A stretch of DNA of 12,407 nucleotides, taken from positions 1 through 12,407 of the forward strand of contig DATCDK010000092.1 of the NCBI GenBank assembly GCA_036510735.1, given 5' to 3'. The position numbers and the translations under genes were made by a program. Origin of the DNA: PALSA-607 sp036510735. GTDB lineage: Bacteria; Actinomycetota; Actinomycetes; Acidothermales; Acidothermaceae. The first letter of the stretch is position 1; each line of letters opens with the position of its first letter. Below, one piece after another: positions 6,014 to 12,391 of this stretch. The notes under the pieces are model-generated. The model saw only the letters and a list, made by a program, of their open reading frames with translations. It made no database searches and had not been told where the DNA came from.

Positions 6014-6040
6014 CAGTCACCGGCGCCCGCTCCGTGACTG
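6014..6040 (-). other. Stem-loop in the rplO-secY gap
   Basis: Arms CAGTCAC (6014-6020) and GTGACTG (6034-6040) are perfect inverses with a 13-nt GC-rich loop. A further GG/CC pair can form if one base is bulged. It lies in the only sizeable gap of the spc portion (5955-6056). On the minus-strand transcript there is no U-run after it, so it is more likely an RNA processing or stability element or partial attenuator than a full terminator. The stem is seen in the sequence; the role is inferred. Confidence 0.45.
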
Positions 6041-6056
6041 TAACGCACGAGTCGTC

Positions 6057-6545
6057 CTACAGTTTCGTGGCGCTGCCGCCGGCCGCCTCGATCTTCTCCT
6101 TCGCAGCTGCCGAGAAGCCGTGGGCGCTGACCTGCAGCTTCACGCCGATCTCACCGTCTCCGAGCACCTTGACCAGTTCGCCCTTGCGGACCGCACCCTT
6201 GGCGACCAGGTCTTCTGGAGTCACGGCACCGCCCTTGGGGTAGTGCGCGGCGATCCATTCGAGATTCACGACTTGGTATTCGACGCGGAAACGGTTGGTA
6301 AAGCCCTTCAGCTTGGGCAGCCGCATGTATAGCGGCATCTGCCCGCCCTCGAAGCGCGCAGGTACCTGGTACCGGGCCTTGGTGCCCTTGGTGCCACGAC
6401 CGGCGGTCTTGCCCTTGGACGCCTCGCCTCGACCGACGCGGGTCTTCGGCTTGTGCGAGCCAGGCGCGGGACGCAAGTGATGAATCTTCAGTACGGAGCT
6501 CGCCCGTTCTGTGGTCGTCTCTTCAGCTTTCGTCGTCTCAGCCAT
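6057..6545 (-). CDS. rplO: 50S ribosomal protein uL15 (L15)
   Basis: This 162-aa protein is L15, an assembly protein with a long Gly/Lys-rich N-terminal extension that threads into 23S rRNA. Core motifs are LKIHHLRPAPGSHKPKTRVG, then GKTAGRGTKGTKAR, followed by FEGGQMPLYMRLPKLKGF and the globular C-terminal domain ending AAGGSATKL. It has an extra acidic Thr/Glu-rich leader of about 17 residues (MAETTKAEETTTERASS) before the usual start; no later ATG offers itself near the SVLKIHHL motif, so the longer form is kept. The start is 2 nt after the rpmD stop. The next gene, secY, is separated by 102 nt. Confidence 0.97.
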   Translation of the reverse strand: MAETTKAEETTTERASSVLKIHHLRPAPGSHKPKTRVGRGEASKGKTAGRGTKGTKARYQVPARFEGGQMPLYMRLPKLKGFTNRFRVEYQVVNLEWIAAHYPKGGAVTPEDLVAKGAVRKGELVKVLGDGEIGVKLQVSAHGFSAAAKEKIEAAGGSATKL

Positions 6546-6547
6546 CG

Positions 6548-6730
6548 TCAGTCCACCTCCTCAACGGCTACCAGGTGCGAAACGGTCCTGATCATGCCGC
6601 GGATCTCAGGACGGTCTTCCTTGACTACGGTGTCGCGCATCCGCTTGAGACCGAGCGTGCGCAACGTGTTGCGCTGATTACTCGTGCCGCCGATCTCGGA
6701 TTTGGTCTGGGTCACTTTCAGCCGGCCCAT
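6548..6730 (-). CDS. rpmD: 50S ribosomal protein uL30 (L30)
   Basis: This 60-aa protein is L30, which sits on the 23S rRNA surface near 5S rRNA. The sequence MGRLKVTQTKSEIGGTSNQR, with TLRTLGLKRMRDTVV and the end MIRTVSHLVAVEEVD, matches bacterial L30 over its whole length. I chose the ATG at 6730-6728, one nucleotide after the rpsE stop. A GTG at 6739-6737, inside the last codons of rpsE, would add three residues and cannot be excluded. No separate ribosome binding site is needed if translation is coupled to rpsE. Confidence 0.96.
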   Translation of the reverse strand: MGRLKVTQTKSEIGGTSNQRNTLRTLGLKRMRDTVVKEDRPEIRGMIRTVSHLVAVEEVD

Positions 6731-6731
6731 C

Positions 6732-7391
6732 TCAGGCACCCATCCCCGCCGCACGCGCACGCAACAAGGCGGCAGGTGCGACGTCTTCGAGCGGCAAGCC
6801 GCGGCGAGCCGCAACTTCCTCGGGACGCATAAGGCCCTTCAGTGCGGCCACTGTCGCGTGCACGACGTTGATCGCGTTGTCGGAGCCGAGTGACTTCGAC
6901 AACACGTCGTGAATGCCCGCGCACTCGAGCACCGCTCGCACCGGTCCGCCGGCGATGACGCCGGTACCGGGGCTGGCCGGGCGCAACAGCACAACGCCGG
7001 CCGCGGCCTCGCCGGTGATCGGGTGCGGAATCGTGTGCTGGATGCGGGGGACCTTGAAGAAACTCTTCTTGGCCTCCTCGACACCCTTGGCGATTGCCGC
7101 GGGCACTTCCTTGGCCTTGCCGTAGCCGATGCCAACGCTGCCGTCGCCGTCGCCGACGACCACGAGCGCGGTGAAGCTGAAGCGCCGACCGCCCTTCACG
7201 ACTTTCGCGACGCGGTTGATCGCGACGACGCGCTCGATGTACTGGGTCTTCTCGGCTGCGCCATCGGGACGACGATTGTCACGGCGGTCACGGCGATCGC
7301 CGCCGCCAGTGCCGCTGCCGCCGGGTCCACCCGCCGCGCCGGCACCCGTGCCGGCACCGCTTCCGGGTCCACGACGCTGAGGTCCTGGCAT
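6732..7391 (-). CDS. rpsE: 30S ribosomal protein uS5 (S5), Gly-rich N-terminus
   Basis: This 219-aa protein is S5, a small-subunit protein important for decoding fidelity and mRNA unwinding. The double-stranded RNA-binding-like domain begins at YIERVVAINRVAKVVKGGRR and includes FSFTALVVVGDGDGSVGIGY. The C-terminal domain contains GVIAGGPVRAVLECAGI and SDNAINVVHATVAAL. It begins with about 48 low-complexity residues rich in Gly, Ser, Arg and Asp (MPGPQRRGPGSGAGTGAG…), longer than in E. coli but of a type seen in Actinomycetota. The ATG at 7391-7389 is the only nearby start; GAGG lies about 11 nt upstream. The gap to rplR (7392-7449) contains a tandem repeat. Confidence 0.97.
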   Translation of the reverse strand: MPGPQRRGPGSGAGTGAGAAGGPGGSGTGGGDRRDRRDNRRPDGAAEKTQYIERVVAINRVAKVVKGGRRFSFTALVVVGDGDGSVGIGYGKAKEVPAAIAKGVEEAKKSFFKVPRIQHTIPHPITGEAAAGVVLLRPASPGTGVIAGGPVRAVLECAGIHDVLSKSLGSDNAINVVHATVAALKGLMRPEEVAARRGLPLEDVAPAALLRARAAGMGA

Positions 7392-7411
7392 TAGACGTTC
7401 CTCATCTCAGT

Positions 7412-7444
7412 GGTCACGCAGTTCAGGGTCACGCAGTTCAGGGT
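7412..7444 (-). repeat. 15-bp tandem repeat, 2.2 copies, in the rplR-rpsE gap
   Basis: The unit GGTCACGCAGTTCAG is present twice in perfect tandem, plus three to four bases of a third copy. It fills most of the 58-nt rplR-rpsE spacer and lies just upstream of the rpsE ribosome binding site. It probably arose by slippage. The copy number might vary between strains. Confidence 0.85.
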
Positions 7445-7449
7445 GAGCG

Positions 7450-7839
7450 TCACAGCGTCAGACCGCCTTCGCGGGCGCCGTCAGCGATCGCCGCGACGCG
7501 TCCGTGGTACTGGTATCCGCCACGATCGAAGACGACCGGGCCAACGCCCGCAGCCGCAGCACGCTTAGCAACGAGTTCACCGACCTTGCGAGCCTTGGCC
7601 GTCTTGTCACCCGCAGTCGCACGAACATCTGCTTCCATGGTCGACGCCGAAGCGAGGGTGCGGCCAGTCACGTCGTCGACGACCTGCGCGAACACGTGCC
7701 GACTCGACCGGTTGACGACGAGGCGCGGACGATCCGCGGTGCCGGTGACGCGCTTGCGCACCCGAAAGTGGCGGCGCTGGCGCAGGGCGGACTTGGTGGA
7801 TCCGCGCGCCTTGCGGCGACTGATCAATCCAACAGGCAT
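7450..7839 (-). CDS. rplR: 50S ribosomal protein uL18 (L18)
   Basis: This 129-aa protein is L18, which binds 5S rRNA with L5 and L25 in the central protuberance. The basic N-terminus (RRKARGSTKSALRQRRHFRV) leads into RKRVTGTADRPRLVVNRSSR and HVFAQVVDDVTGRTLASAST. The C-terminal VVFDRGGYQYHGRVAAIADG (ending AREGGLTL) is diagnostic. The ATG starts 2 nt after the rplF stop. Length is slightly above the E. coli protein (117 aa), as usual in Actinomycetota. Confidence 0.98.
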   Translation of the reverse strand: MPVGLISRRKARGSTKSALRQRRHFRVRKRVTGTADRPRLVVNRSSRHVFAQVVDDVTGRTLASASTMEADVRATAGDKTAKARKVGELVAKRAAAAGVGPVVFDRGGYQYHGRVAAIADGAREGGLTL

Positions 7840-7841
7840 GA

Positions 7842-8387
7842 CTACTTACCAGCCTTTCCGACCTTGCGACGCACGACTTCACCTTGGTAGCGAACGCCCT
7901 TGCCCTTGTAGGGCTCCGGCTTGCGCAGCTTGCGGATGTTGGCTGCGACCTCACCGACCTGCTGCTTGTCGATGCCACGCACGACGAACCTGGTCGGCGC
8001 TTGCACCTCGAAGGTGATGCCCTCGGGTGCAGGGATGTTCACCGGGTGCGAGAAGCCGAGGGCGAACTCCAGATCGGAGCCCTTCGCCTGTACGCGGTAA
8101 CCGGTGCCGACGATCTCGAGGGTCTTGGAAAACCCGTCGGTCACCCCGATCACCATGTTGGCTACCAGCGTGCGGCCGAGACCGTGCCGCTCCTTGCTGC
8201 GCTTCTCGTCGTCGGGGCGAGTGACCACAAGGGTGCCGTCTTCGGCTCGCTCGAAGCCAGTGGGCTCGACAATGGCGCGGGGCAGGGTCAGTGTGCCCTT
8301 CGGGCCCTTGACCGTCACTTCGCTGTCAGTGATTTCGACGTCGACCCCGCTGGGAACAGGGATCGGAAGTCTTCCGATTCGGGACAT
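7842..8387 (-). CDS. rplF: 50S ribosomal protein uL6 (L6)
   Basis: This 181-aa protein is L6, located near the sarcin-ricin loop and the L7/L12 stalk base. It starts MSRIGRLPIPVPSGVDVEI, the standard L6 N-terminus, which fixes the start at 8387 although the frame is open further upstream. Two tandem RNA-binding domains are seen: the first includes VTVKGPKGTLTLPRA, the second LEIVGTGYRVQAKGSDLEFA. The signature KPEPYKGKGVRYQGE is near the C-terminus. AGGAAG lies about 11 nt before the ATG. It is 17 nt after rpsH and 2 nt before rplR. Confidence 0.98.
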   Translation of the reverse strand: MSRIGRLPIPVPSGVDVEITDSEVTVKGPKGTLTLPRAIVEPTGFERAEDGTLVVTRPDDEKRSKERHGLGRTLVANMVIGVTDGFSKTLEIVGTGYRVQAKGSDLEFALGFSHPVNIPAPEGITFEVQAPTRFVVRGIDKQQVGEVAANIRKLRKPEPYKGKGVRYQGEVVRRKVGKAGK

Positions 8388-8404
8388 GAGTTCGTCTCTT
8401 CCTG

Positions 8405-8809
8405 TTACCAGACGTAGGCGAGGACTTCCCCACCTACCCCACGCTTCGCGCACTGCTTGTCGGTCAGCAGCCCGCCGGATGTCGAGATGATGGCAATGCC
8501 TAGTCCGCCGAGGACGCGCGGCAAGTTGGTGCCCTTGGCGTAGACGCGCAGCCCGGGCTTGCTGACCCGCCGGACGCCGGCAATCGAGCGCTCACGGTTG
8601 GGGCCGTACTTCAGCTCGACGACCAGGTTCTTCGCCGCGACGTGGCCCTCGACGTCCTCGACGTGCCAGCCGGCGATGTAGCCCTGCTCCTTGAGGATGT
8701 CAGCGACGTGCGTCTTGATCTTCGAGTAAGGAATCGGCACGTTGTCGTGGTACGCGTGGTTCGCGTTGCGCACTCGCGTCAACATGTCCGCGATCGGGTC
8801 GGTCATCAT
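8405..8809 (-). CDS. rpsH: 30S ribosomal protein uS8 (S8)
   Basis: This 134-aa protein is S8, a primary binder of the 16S central domain; in E. coli it is also the translational repressor of the spc operon. It begins MMTDPIADMLTRVRNANHAY, and the C-terminal signature IAIISTSGGLLTDKQCAKRG is intact. Two adjacent ATG codons (8809 and 8806) are candidate starts; the family motif TDPIADML fits either. The upstream frame is open for many codons but lacks family sequence. No strong ribosome binding site is seen. A palindrome GTGGCCAC (8813-8820) lies right before the start and could reflect autoregulation, but this is speculative. Confidence 0.97.
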   Translation of the reverse strand: MMTDPIADMLTRVRNANHAYHDNVPIPYSKIKTHVADILKEQGYIAGWHVEDVEGHVAAKNLVVELKYGPNRERSIAGVRRVSKPGLRVYAKGTNLPRVLGGLGIAIISTSGGLLTDKQCAKRGVGGEVLAYVW

Positions 8810-8882
8810 GATGTGGCCACATGGCCTTTCTCGCCGTGGTTTCGCCTCGCCATCGATCTGGCGACCTGCGGCGTAGTGGGGT

Positions 8883-9068
8883 TTACCAGCTGCTCTTGGT
8901 GATGCCGGGCAACTCGCCGCGGTGTGCCATCTCGCGAAGGCAGATGCGACAGATGCCGAACTTCTTGTACACCGAGTGCGACCGGCCGCACCGGTTGCAA
9001 CGGGTGTAGCCGCGTACCTTGAACTTCGGCTTCGCGGCCGCCTTGATCTTGAGTGCATTCTTCGCCAT
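8883..9068 (-). CDS. rpsN: 30S ribosomal protein uS14 type Z (zinc-binding)
   Basis: This 61-aa short form of S14 (often called rpsZ or rpsN1) is a component of the 30S head. Cys24, Cys27, Cys40 and Cys43 in YTRCNRCGRSHSVYKKFG and ICRICLREMAH form the zinc site. The protein ends GELPGITKSSW, as in almost all type-Z proteins. The start MAKNALKIKAAAKPKFKV follows the rplE stop by 4 nt. Many Actinomycetota have a second cysteine-free S14 elsewhere for zinc-limited growth; none is in this window. Confidence 0.97.
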   Translation of the reverse strand: MAKNALKIKAAAKPKFKVRGYTRCNRCGRSHSVYKKFGICRICLREMAHRGELPGITKSSW

Positions 9069-9072
9069 GCGG

Positions 9073-9675
9073 TCAGTTCTCCTTGAAGGGGAAGCCGAGC
9101 AGGCGAAGCAACGCGCGCCCCTCGTCGTCGGTGTTCGCCGTGGTGACCACCGTGATGTCCATGCCACGGAAGCGATCGATCCGGTCCTGGTCGATCTCGT
9201 GGAACATGACCTGCTCGGTGAGACCGAACGTGTAGTTGCCGTGGCCGTCGAACTGGCGCGGCGACAAGCCGCGGAAGTCACGGATCCGGGGCAGTGCAAG
9301 TGCGAGCAGCCGGTCGAGGAACTCCCACATGCGGTCGTTACGCAAGGTGACGTGGCAACCGATCGCCATGTTCTCGCGCAGCTTGAACTGGGCGATCGAC
9401 GTCTTCGACCTGGTGACCTGCGGCTTCTGACCGGTGATCGTGGTCAGGTCGCGGACCGCACCGTCGATCAGCTTCGCGTCGCGAGCAGCCTCGCCGACAC
9501 CCATGTTCACGACGACCTTGGTCAGGCCGGGGATCTGCATGACGTTGGAGTAACCGAACTGCTCGCGCAACTGGGCAGAGATCTCGTCGCGGTAGCGCTG
9601 CTTGAGACGCGGCGCGGTACGCGGGCTCGGCGCAGCTGTACCAGTGCTTGGCGTCTCAGTCGTGGTCGTTGTCAT
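9073..9675 (-). CDS. rplE: 50S ribosomal protein uL5 (L5)
   Basis: This 200-aa protein is L5, which binds 5S rRNA and contacts the P-site tRNA and S13. Core sequence runs from RLKQRYRDEISAQLREQFGY through IPGLTKVVVNMGVGEAARD, GQKPQVTRSKTSIAQFKLR, FRGLSPRQFDGHGNYTFGL and MDITVVTTANTDDEGRALL. It ends LLGFPFKEN. An N-terminal Thr/Pro-rich leader of about 20 residues (MTTTTTETPSTGTAAPS) precedes the core. The ATG at 9675 overlaps the rplX TGA (ATGA), implying coupling. The frame upstream is open but is a shadow of rplX. Confidence 0.98.
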   Translation of the reverse strand: MTTTTTETPSTGTAAPSPRTAPRLKQRYRDEISAQLREQFGYSNVMQIPGLTKVVVNMGVGEAARDAKLIDGAVRDLTTITGQKPQVTRSKTSIAQFKLRENMAIGCHVTLRNDRMWEFLDRLLALALPRIRDFRGLSPRQFDGHGNYTFGLTEQVMFHEIDQDRIDRFRGMDITVVTTANTDDEGRALLRLLGFPFKEN

Positions 9676-10028
9676 GCCGTCGCCACCATAATTTCCTTGC
9701 CGCACTTCTTGCAGATGCGGACCGGGATCGTCTTGCCGGTGTCCTCGTTCAGCACCTGGCGGCGCTCGATGCGAGTCGCGCGGTCGCACTCGGGGCACAC
9801 GACCATGACGTTGCTCACGTGCACGGGCGCCTCTTGCGTGACGATGCCACCAGTCTTCGCGCCACGAGTGGTCGTGGTGATCTTGGTGTGCTTGCGGATG
9901 CGGTTGACACCCTCGACCAGGACACGCTCGCGCCCGGGGTCGGTCTCGATGACCTTGCCCTTGAAGCCGCGGTCCTTGCCCGAGATCACCTGAACGGTGT
10001 CTCCCTTTCTAACCTTCAGACCTGCCAT
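9672..10028 (-). CDS. rplX: 50S ribosomal protein uL24 (L24) with four-Cys C-terminus
   Basis: This 118-aa protein is L24, an early assembly initiator that binds the 5' end of 23S rRNA. The KOW domain is clear: MAGLKVRKGDTVQVISGKDR, then VLVEGVNRIRKHTK and GGIVTQEAPVHVSNVMVV. After that come Cys78/Cys81 (VVCPECDRATR) and Cys106/Cys109 (RICKKCGKEIMVATA), which look like a zinc ribbon. The actinobacterial L24 of M. tuberculosis lacks these cysteines as I recall it, whereas some other bacteria have them. The ATG starts 3 nt after the rplN stop, and the TGA overlaps the rplE start. Confidence 0.98.
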   Translation of the reverse strand: MAGLKVRKGDTVQVISGKDRGFKGKVIETDPGRERVLVEGVNRIRKHTKITTTTRGAKTGGIVTQEAPVHVSNVMVVCPECDRATRIERRQVLNEDTGKTIPVRICKKCGKEIMVATA

Positions 10029-10031
10029 GAC

Positions 10032-10400
10032 TTACAGCACCTCCGGAGCCAGCGAGATGATCCGCATGAACTTCTTCTCGCGCAGTTCACGGCCGACCGG
10101 GCCGAAGATGCGCGTTCCACGCGGGTCGCCGCCGTCCTTGATCAGGACCGCGGCATTCTCGTCAAACTTGATGTACGAGCCGTCGGGACGCCGACGCTCT
10201 TTCACAGTACGCACGACGACCGCCTTCACGACGTCGCCTTTCTTCACGCCCGCACCCGGCAACGCGTCCTTGACGGTGGCCACGATGACGTCGCCGATTC
10301 GCGCGTAGCGTCGGCCCGAGCCTCCGAGCACGCGGATGCACAAGATCTCCTTGGCACCCGTGTTGTCGGCGACGCGCAGTCGCGACTCCTGCTGAATCAC
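10032..10400 (-). CDS. rplN: 50S ribosomal protein uL14 (L14)
   Basis: This 122-aa protein is L14, located at the subunit interface and also the binding site of the silencing factor RsfS. It begins at a GTG codon: MIQQESRLRVADNTGAKEIL, exactly the family N-terminus. The rest (GSGRRYARIGDVIVATVKDA, GVKKGDVVKAVVVRTVKERR, DPRGTRIFGPVGRELREKKF) is highly conserved and full length. It starts 38 nt after the rpsQ stop. In many bacteria this is the first gene of the spc operon, but the short spacing here suggests read-through from the S10 operon. Confidence 0.98.
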   Translation of the reverse strand: MIQQESRLRVADNTGAKEILCIRVLGGSGRRYARIGDVIVATVKDALPGAGVKKGDVVKAVVVRTVKERRRPDGSYIKFDENAAVLIKDGGDPRGTRIFGPVGRELREKKFMRIISLAPEVL

Positions 10401-10438
10401 TGTGACTCCCGGTCTTGGATTGCTGGGGCTGCTTGGGG

Positions 10439-10738
10439 TTACTTGGCTTTTTCGAGGATCTCGACGACGCGCCAGCGCTTAGTAGCCGACAGCGGGCGCG
10501 TCTCCATTAGCAGCACCCGGTCGCCGGTCGCAGCGCCTGATTCGTCGTGCGCGTGCAGCTTGCTGGTGCGGCGCAGGACCTTGCCGTACAGGGGGTGCTT
10601 GACCCGGTCCTCGACGGCGACCACGACGGTCTTCTCCATCTTGTCGCTGATCACGAGCCCTTCGCGGGTCTTGCGGAAGCCGCGCTTCTCGTCGGCGTCG
10701 CTCGCCTTCGAGGTCGCTTCTACGGCCTTGTCGCTCAT
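10439..10738 (-). CDS. rpsQ: 30S ribosomal protein uS17 (S17)
   Basis: This 99-aa protein is S17, an OB-fold primary 16S rRNA binder. The core starts at GFRKTREGLVISDKMEKTVV and continues VEDRVKHPLYGKVLRRTSKL, then HAHDESGAATGDRVLLMETR, ending PLSATKRWRVVEILEKAK. A charged leader of about 18 residues (MSDKAVEATSKASDADEK) precedes the core, as often in Actinomycetota. The ATG at 10738 overlaps the rpmC stop in ATGA, so translation is coupled. Confidence 0.98.
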   Translation of the reverse strand: MSDKAVEATSKASDADEKRGFRKTREGLVISDKMEKTVVVAVEDRVKHPLYGKVLRRTSKLHAHDESGAATGDRVLLMETRPLSATKRWRVVEILEKAK

Positions 10739-10959
10739 GCCACATCCTCGTCGTTCTTGATGGTGATGCCGAGCTCGATCTCACGCATGACCGTGTAGAT
10801 GCGAGCGATTTCCTTGCGTACCGAGTTCAACCGACCGTGGCTCTCCAGCTGACCCGAGGCGTACTGGAACCGCAGCTTGAACAGCTCGTCCTTCGCCTCG
10901 TGCAACTTGTTGACCAGCTCGTCGTTCTCGAGGGTGCGCAGGTCGTTTGCTGTCGTCAC
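10735..10959 (-). CDS. rpmC: 50S ribosomal protein uL29 (L29)
   Basis: This 74-aa, two-helix protein is L29, which lines the polypeptide exit tunnel rim with L23 and helps dock trigger factor and SRP. Sequence: MTTANDLRTLENDELVNKLH, then EAKDELFKLRFQYASGQLES and HGRLNSVRKEIARIYTVMRE. The start is the GTG at 10959-10957, which overlaps the rplP stop in GTGA; upstream codons in this frame are shadows of rplP and rpsC. It ends with the ATGA overlap to rpsQ. Confidence 0.96.
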   Translation of the reverse strand: MTTANDLRTLENDELVNKLHEAKDELFKLRFQYASGQLESHGRLNSVRKEIARIYTVMREIELGITIKNDEDVA

Positions 10960-11378
10960 GACGCCTCCCCGACCTCGCGCCGGACGAACCGGCACTTCAT
11001 CGGCAGCTTGTGCATGGCACGCCGCATCGCCTCGCGGGCGATCGGCTCTGGAACGCCGGCCAGTTCGAACATGACCCGGCCGGGCTTCACGTTCGCGATC
11101 CACCACTCCGGTGAACCCTTGCCTGAACCCATGCGGGTCTCGGCCGGCTTCTTGGTAATGGGTCGGTCGGGGAAGATGTTGATCCAGACCTTGCCACCGC
11201 GCTTGATGTGGCGGGTCATCGCAATACGCGCGGACTCGATCTGGCGGTTGGTGACGTACGCCGGCTCCAACGCCTGGATGCCGAACTCGCCGAATGCGAT
11301 GCGCGTGCCACCCGTCGCAGCGCCGGTACGACCCGGGTGATGCTGCTTGCGGTGCTTGACCCTGCGGGGAACCAGCAT
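10956..11378 (-). CDS. rplP: 50S ribosomal protein uL16 (L16)
   Basis: This 140-aa protein is L16, essential for the peptidyl transferase centre and tRNA positioning. The N-terminus MLVPRRVKHRKQHHPGRTG and the signature RMGSGKGSPEWWIANVKPGR are diagnostic, and the protein is full length. The ATG lies 2 nt after the rpsC stop. Its TGA overlaps the rpmC GTG start. Confidence 0.98.
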   Translation of the reverse strand: MLVPRRVKHRKQHHPGRTGAATGGTRIAFGEFGIQALEPAYVTNRQIESARIAMTRHIKRGGKVWINIFPDRPITKKPAETRMGSGKGSPEWWIANVKPGRVMFELAGVPEPIAREAMRRAMHKLPMKCRFVRREVGEAS

Positions 11379-11380
11379 GA

Positions 11381-12391
11381 CTAGCTCTCCCTTTCAGCCG
11401 TAGGCGCAGTGTCAGCAGCCGGTGCAGCCGCTTCAGCAGCCGGGACGACGGGGGCGTCCGCTTCCGGCGTCGCTTCGGCCTCTTGCGCGGCTTGCGCCAG
11501 CGCCTCGACCTCAGGCGTCTCGACAGCAGGCGTCTCAACAACAGCCGTCTCGGCTACGGGCACCTCGAGGGGAGCGTCCTGCTCCAACTCGAGGATCGCC
11601 GGCTCGACGTCCACCGGCTCGCGATCGAGCACTTCGACGGTCTCGACCGCAGCCGGGATCGCCTCGCGAACCGGTCGGGCCGCACGCGGTGCGCGAACCG
11701 GACGGCCCACGGGAGCGCGCGGCGGGATGCGGCCAGGGATTGCGCCGGCCTCGTACTCGGGGCGTCCGACAACGACGTCACCCTTGTAGATCCAGACCTT
11801 GACGCCGATGCGGCCGAACGTGGTGCGCGCCTCGTAGAAGCCGTAGTCGATGTCAGCCCGCAACGTGTGCAGCGGAACGCGACCCTCGCGATAGAACTCG
11901 GTCCGGCTCATCTCCGCGCCACCGAGGCGACCCGACACCTGAACCCGGATGCCCTTGGCGCCCGACTTCATCGCGCTCTGCATGGCCTTGCGCATCGCGC
12001 GACGGAACGACACCCGCTGCGTGAGCTGCTCGGCGACACCCTGCGCGACAAGCTGCGCGTCGATCTCGGGGTTCTTGACCTCGAGGATGTTCAGCTGAAC
12101 CTGCTTGCTGGTCAGCTTCTCGAGGTCGCCACGGATCCGGTCGGCCTCAGCACCTCGCCGTCCGATCACAATGCCCGGGCGTGCAGTGTGGATGTCGACG
12201 CGAACCCGATCACGGGTGCGCTCGATCTCAACACGAGAAATGCCTGCGCGTTCCATGCCTTTCGCCATCATGCGGCGAATGGCGACGTCTTCTTTCACGT
12301 AATCCCGGTACAGCTTGTCGGCGTACCACCGGCTCTTGAATTCGGTGGTGATGCCGAGCCGGAACCCGTGCGGGTTGACCTTCTGGCCCAC
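11381..12391 (-). CDS. rpsC: 30S ribosomal protein uS3 (S3) with long C-terminal tail
   Basis: This 336-aa protein is S3, part of the mRNA entry channel and helicase centre of the 30S subunit. It begins MGQKVNPHGFRLGITTEFKS from a GTG codon. The type II KH domain has the GRRG loop at 77-80 (RPGIVIGRRGAEADRIR). The C-terminal S3 domain includes VSGRLGGAEMSRTEFYREG and RTTFGRIGVKVWIYKGD. After about residue 212 it carries a tail of some 125 residues: first Pro/Arg-rich, then Glu/Val/Ala/Pro-rich with repeated VETP-like units. Typical actinobacterial S3 proteins are about 270-280 aa, so this tail is some 60 residues longer than usual. The start overlaps the probable rplV stop (TAGTG). Confidence 0.98.
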   Translation of the reverse strand: MGQKVNPHGFRLGITTEFKSRWYADKLYRDYVKEDVAIRRMMAKGMERAGISRVEIERTRDRVRVDIHTARPGIVIGRRGAEADRIRGDLEKLTSKQVQLNILEVKNPEIDAQLVAQGVAEQLTQRVSFRRAMRKAMQSAMKSGAKGIRVQVSGRLGGAEMSRTEFYREGRVPLHTLRADIDYGFYEARTTFGRIGVKVWIYKGDVVVGRPEYEAGAIPGRIPPRAPVGRPVRAPRAARPVREAIPAAVETVEVLDREPVDVEPAILELEQDAPLEVPVAETAVVETPAVETPEVEALAQAAQEAEATPEADAPVVPAAEAAAPAADTAPTAERES

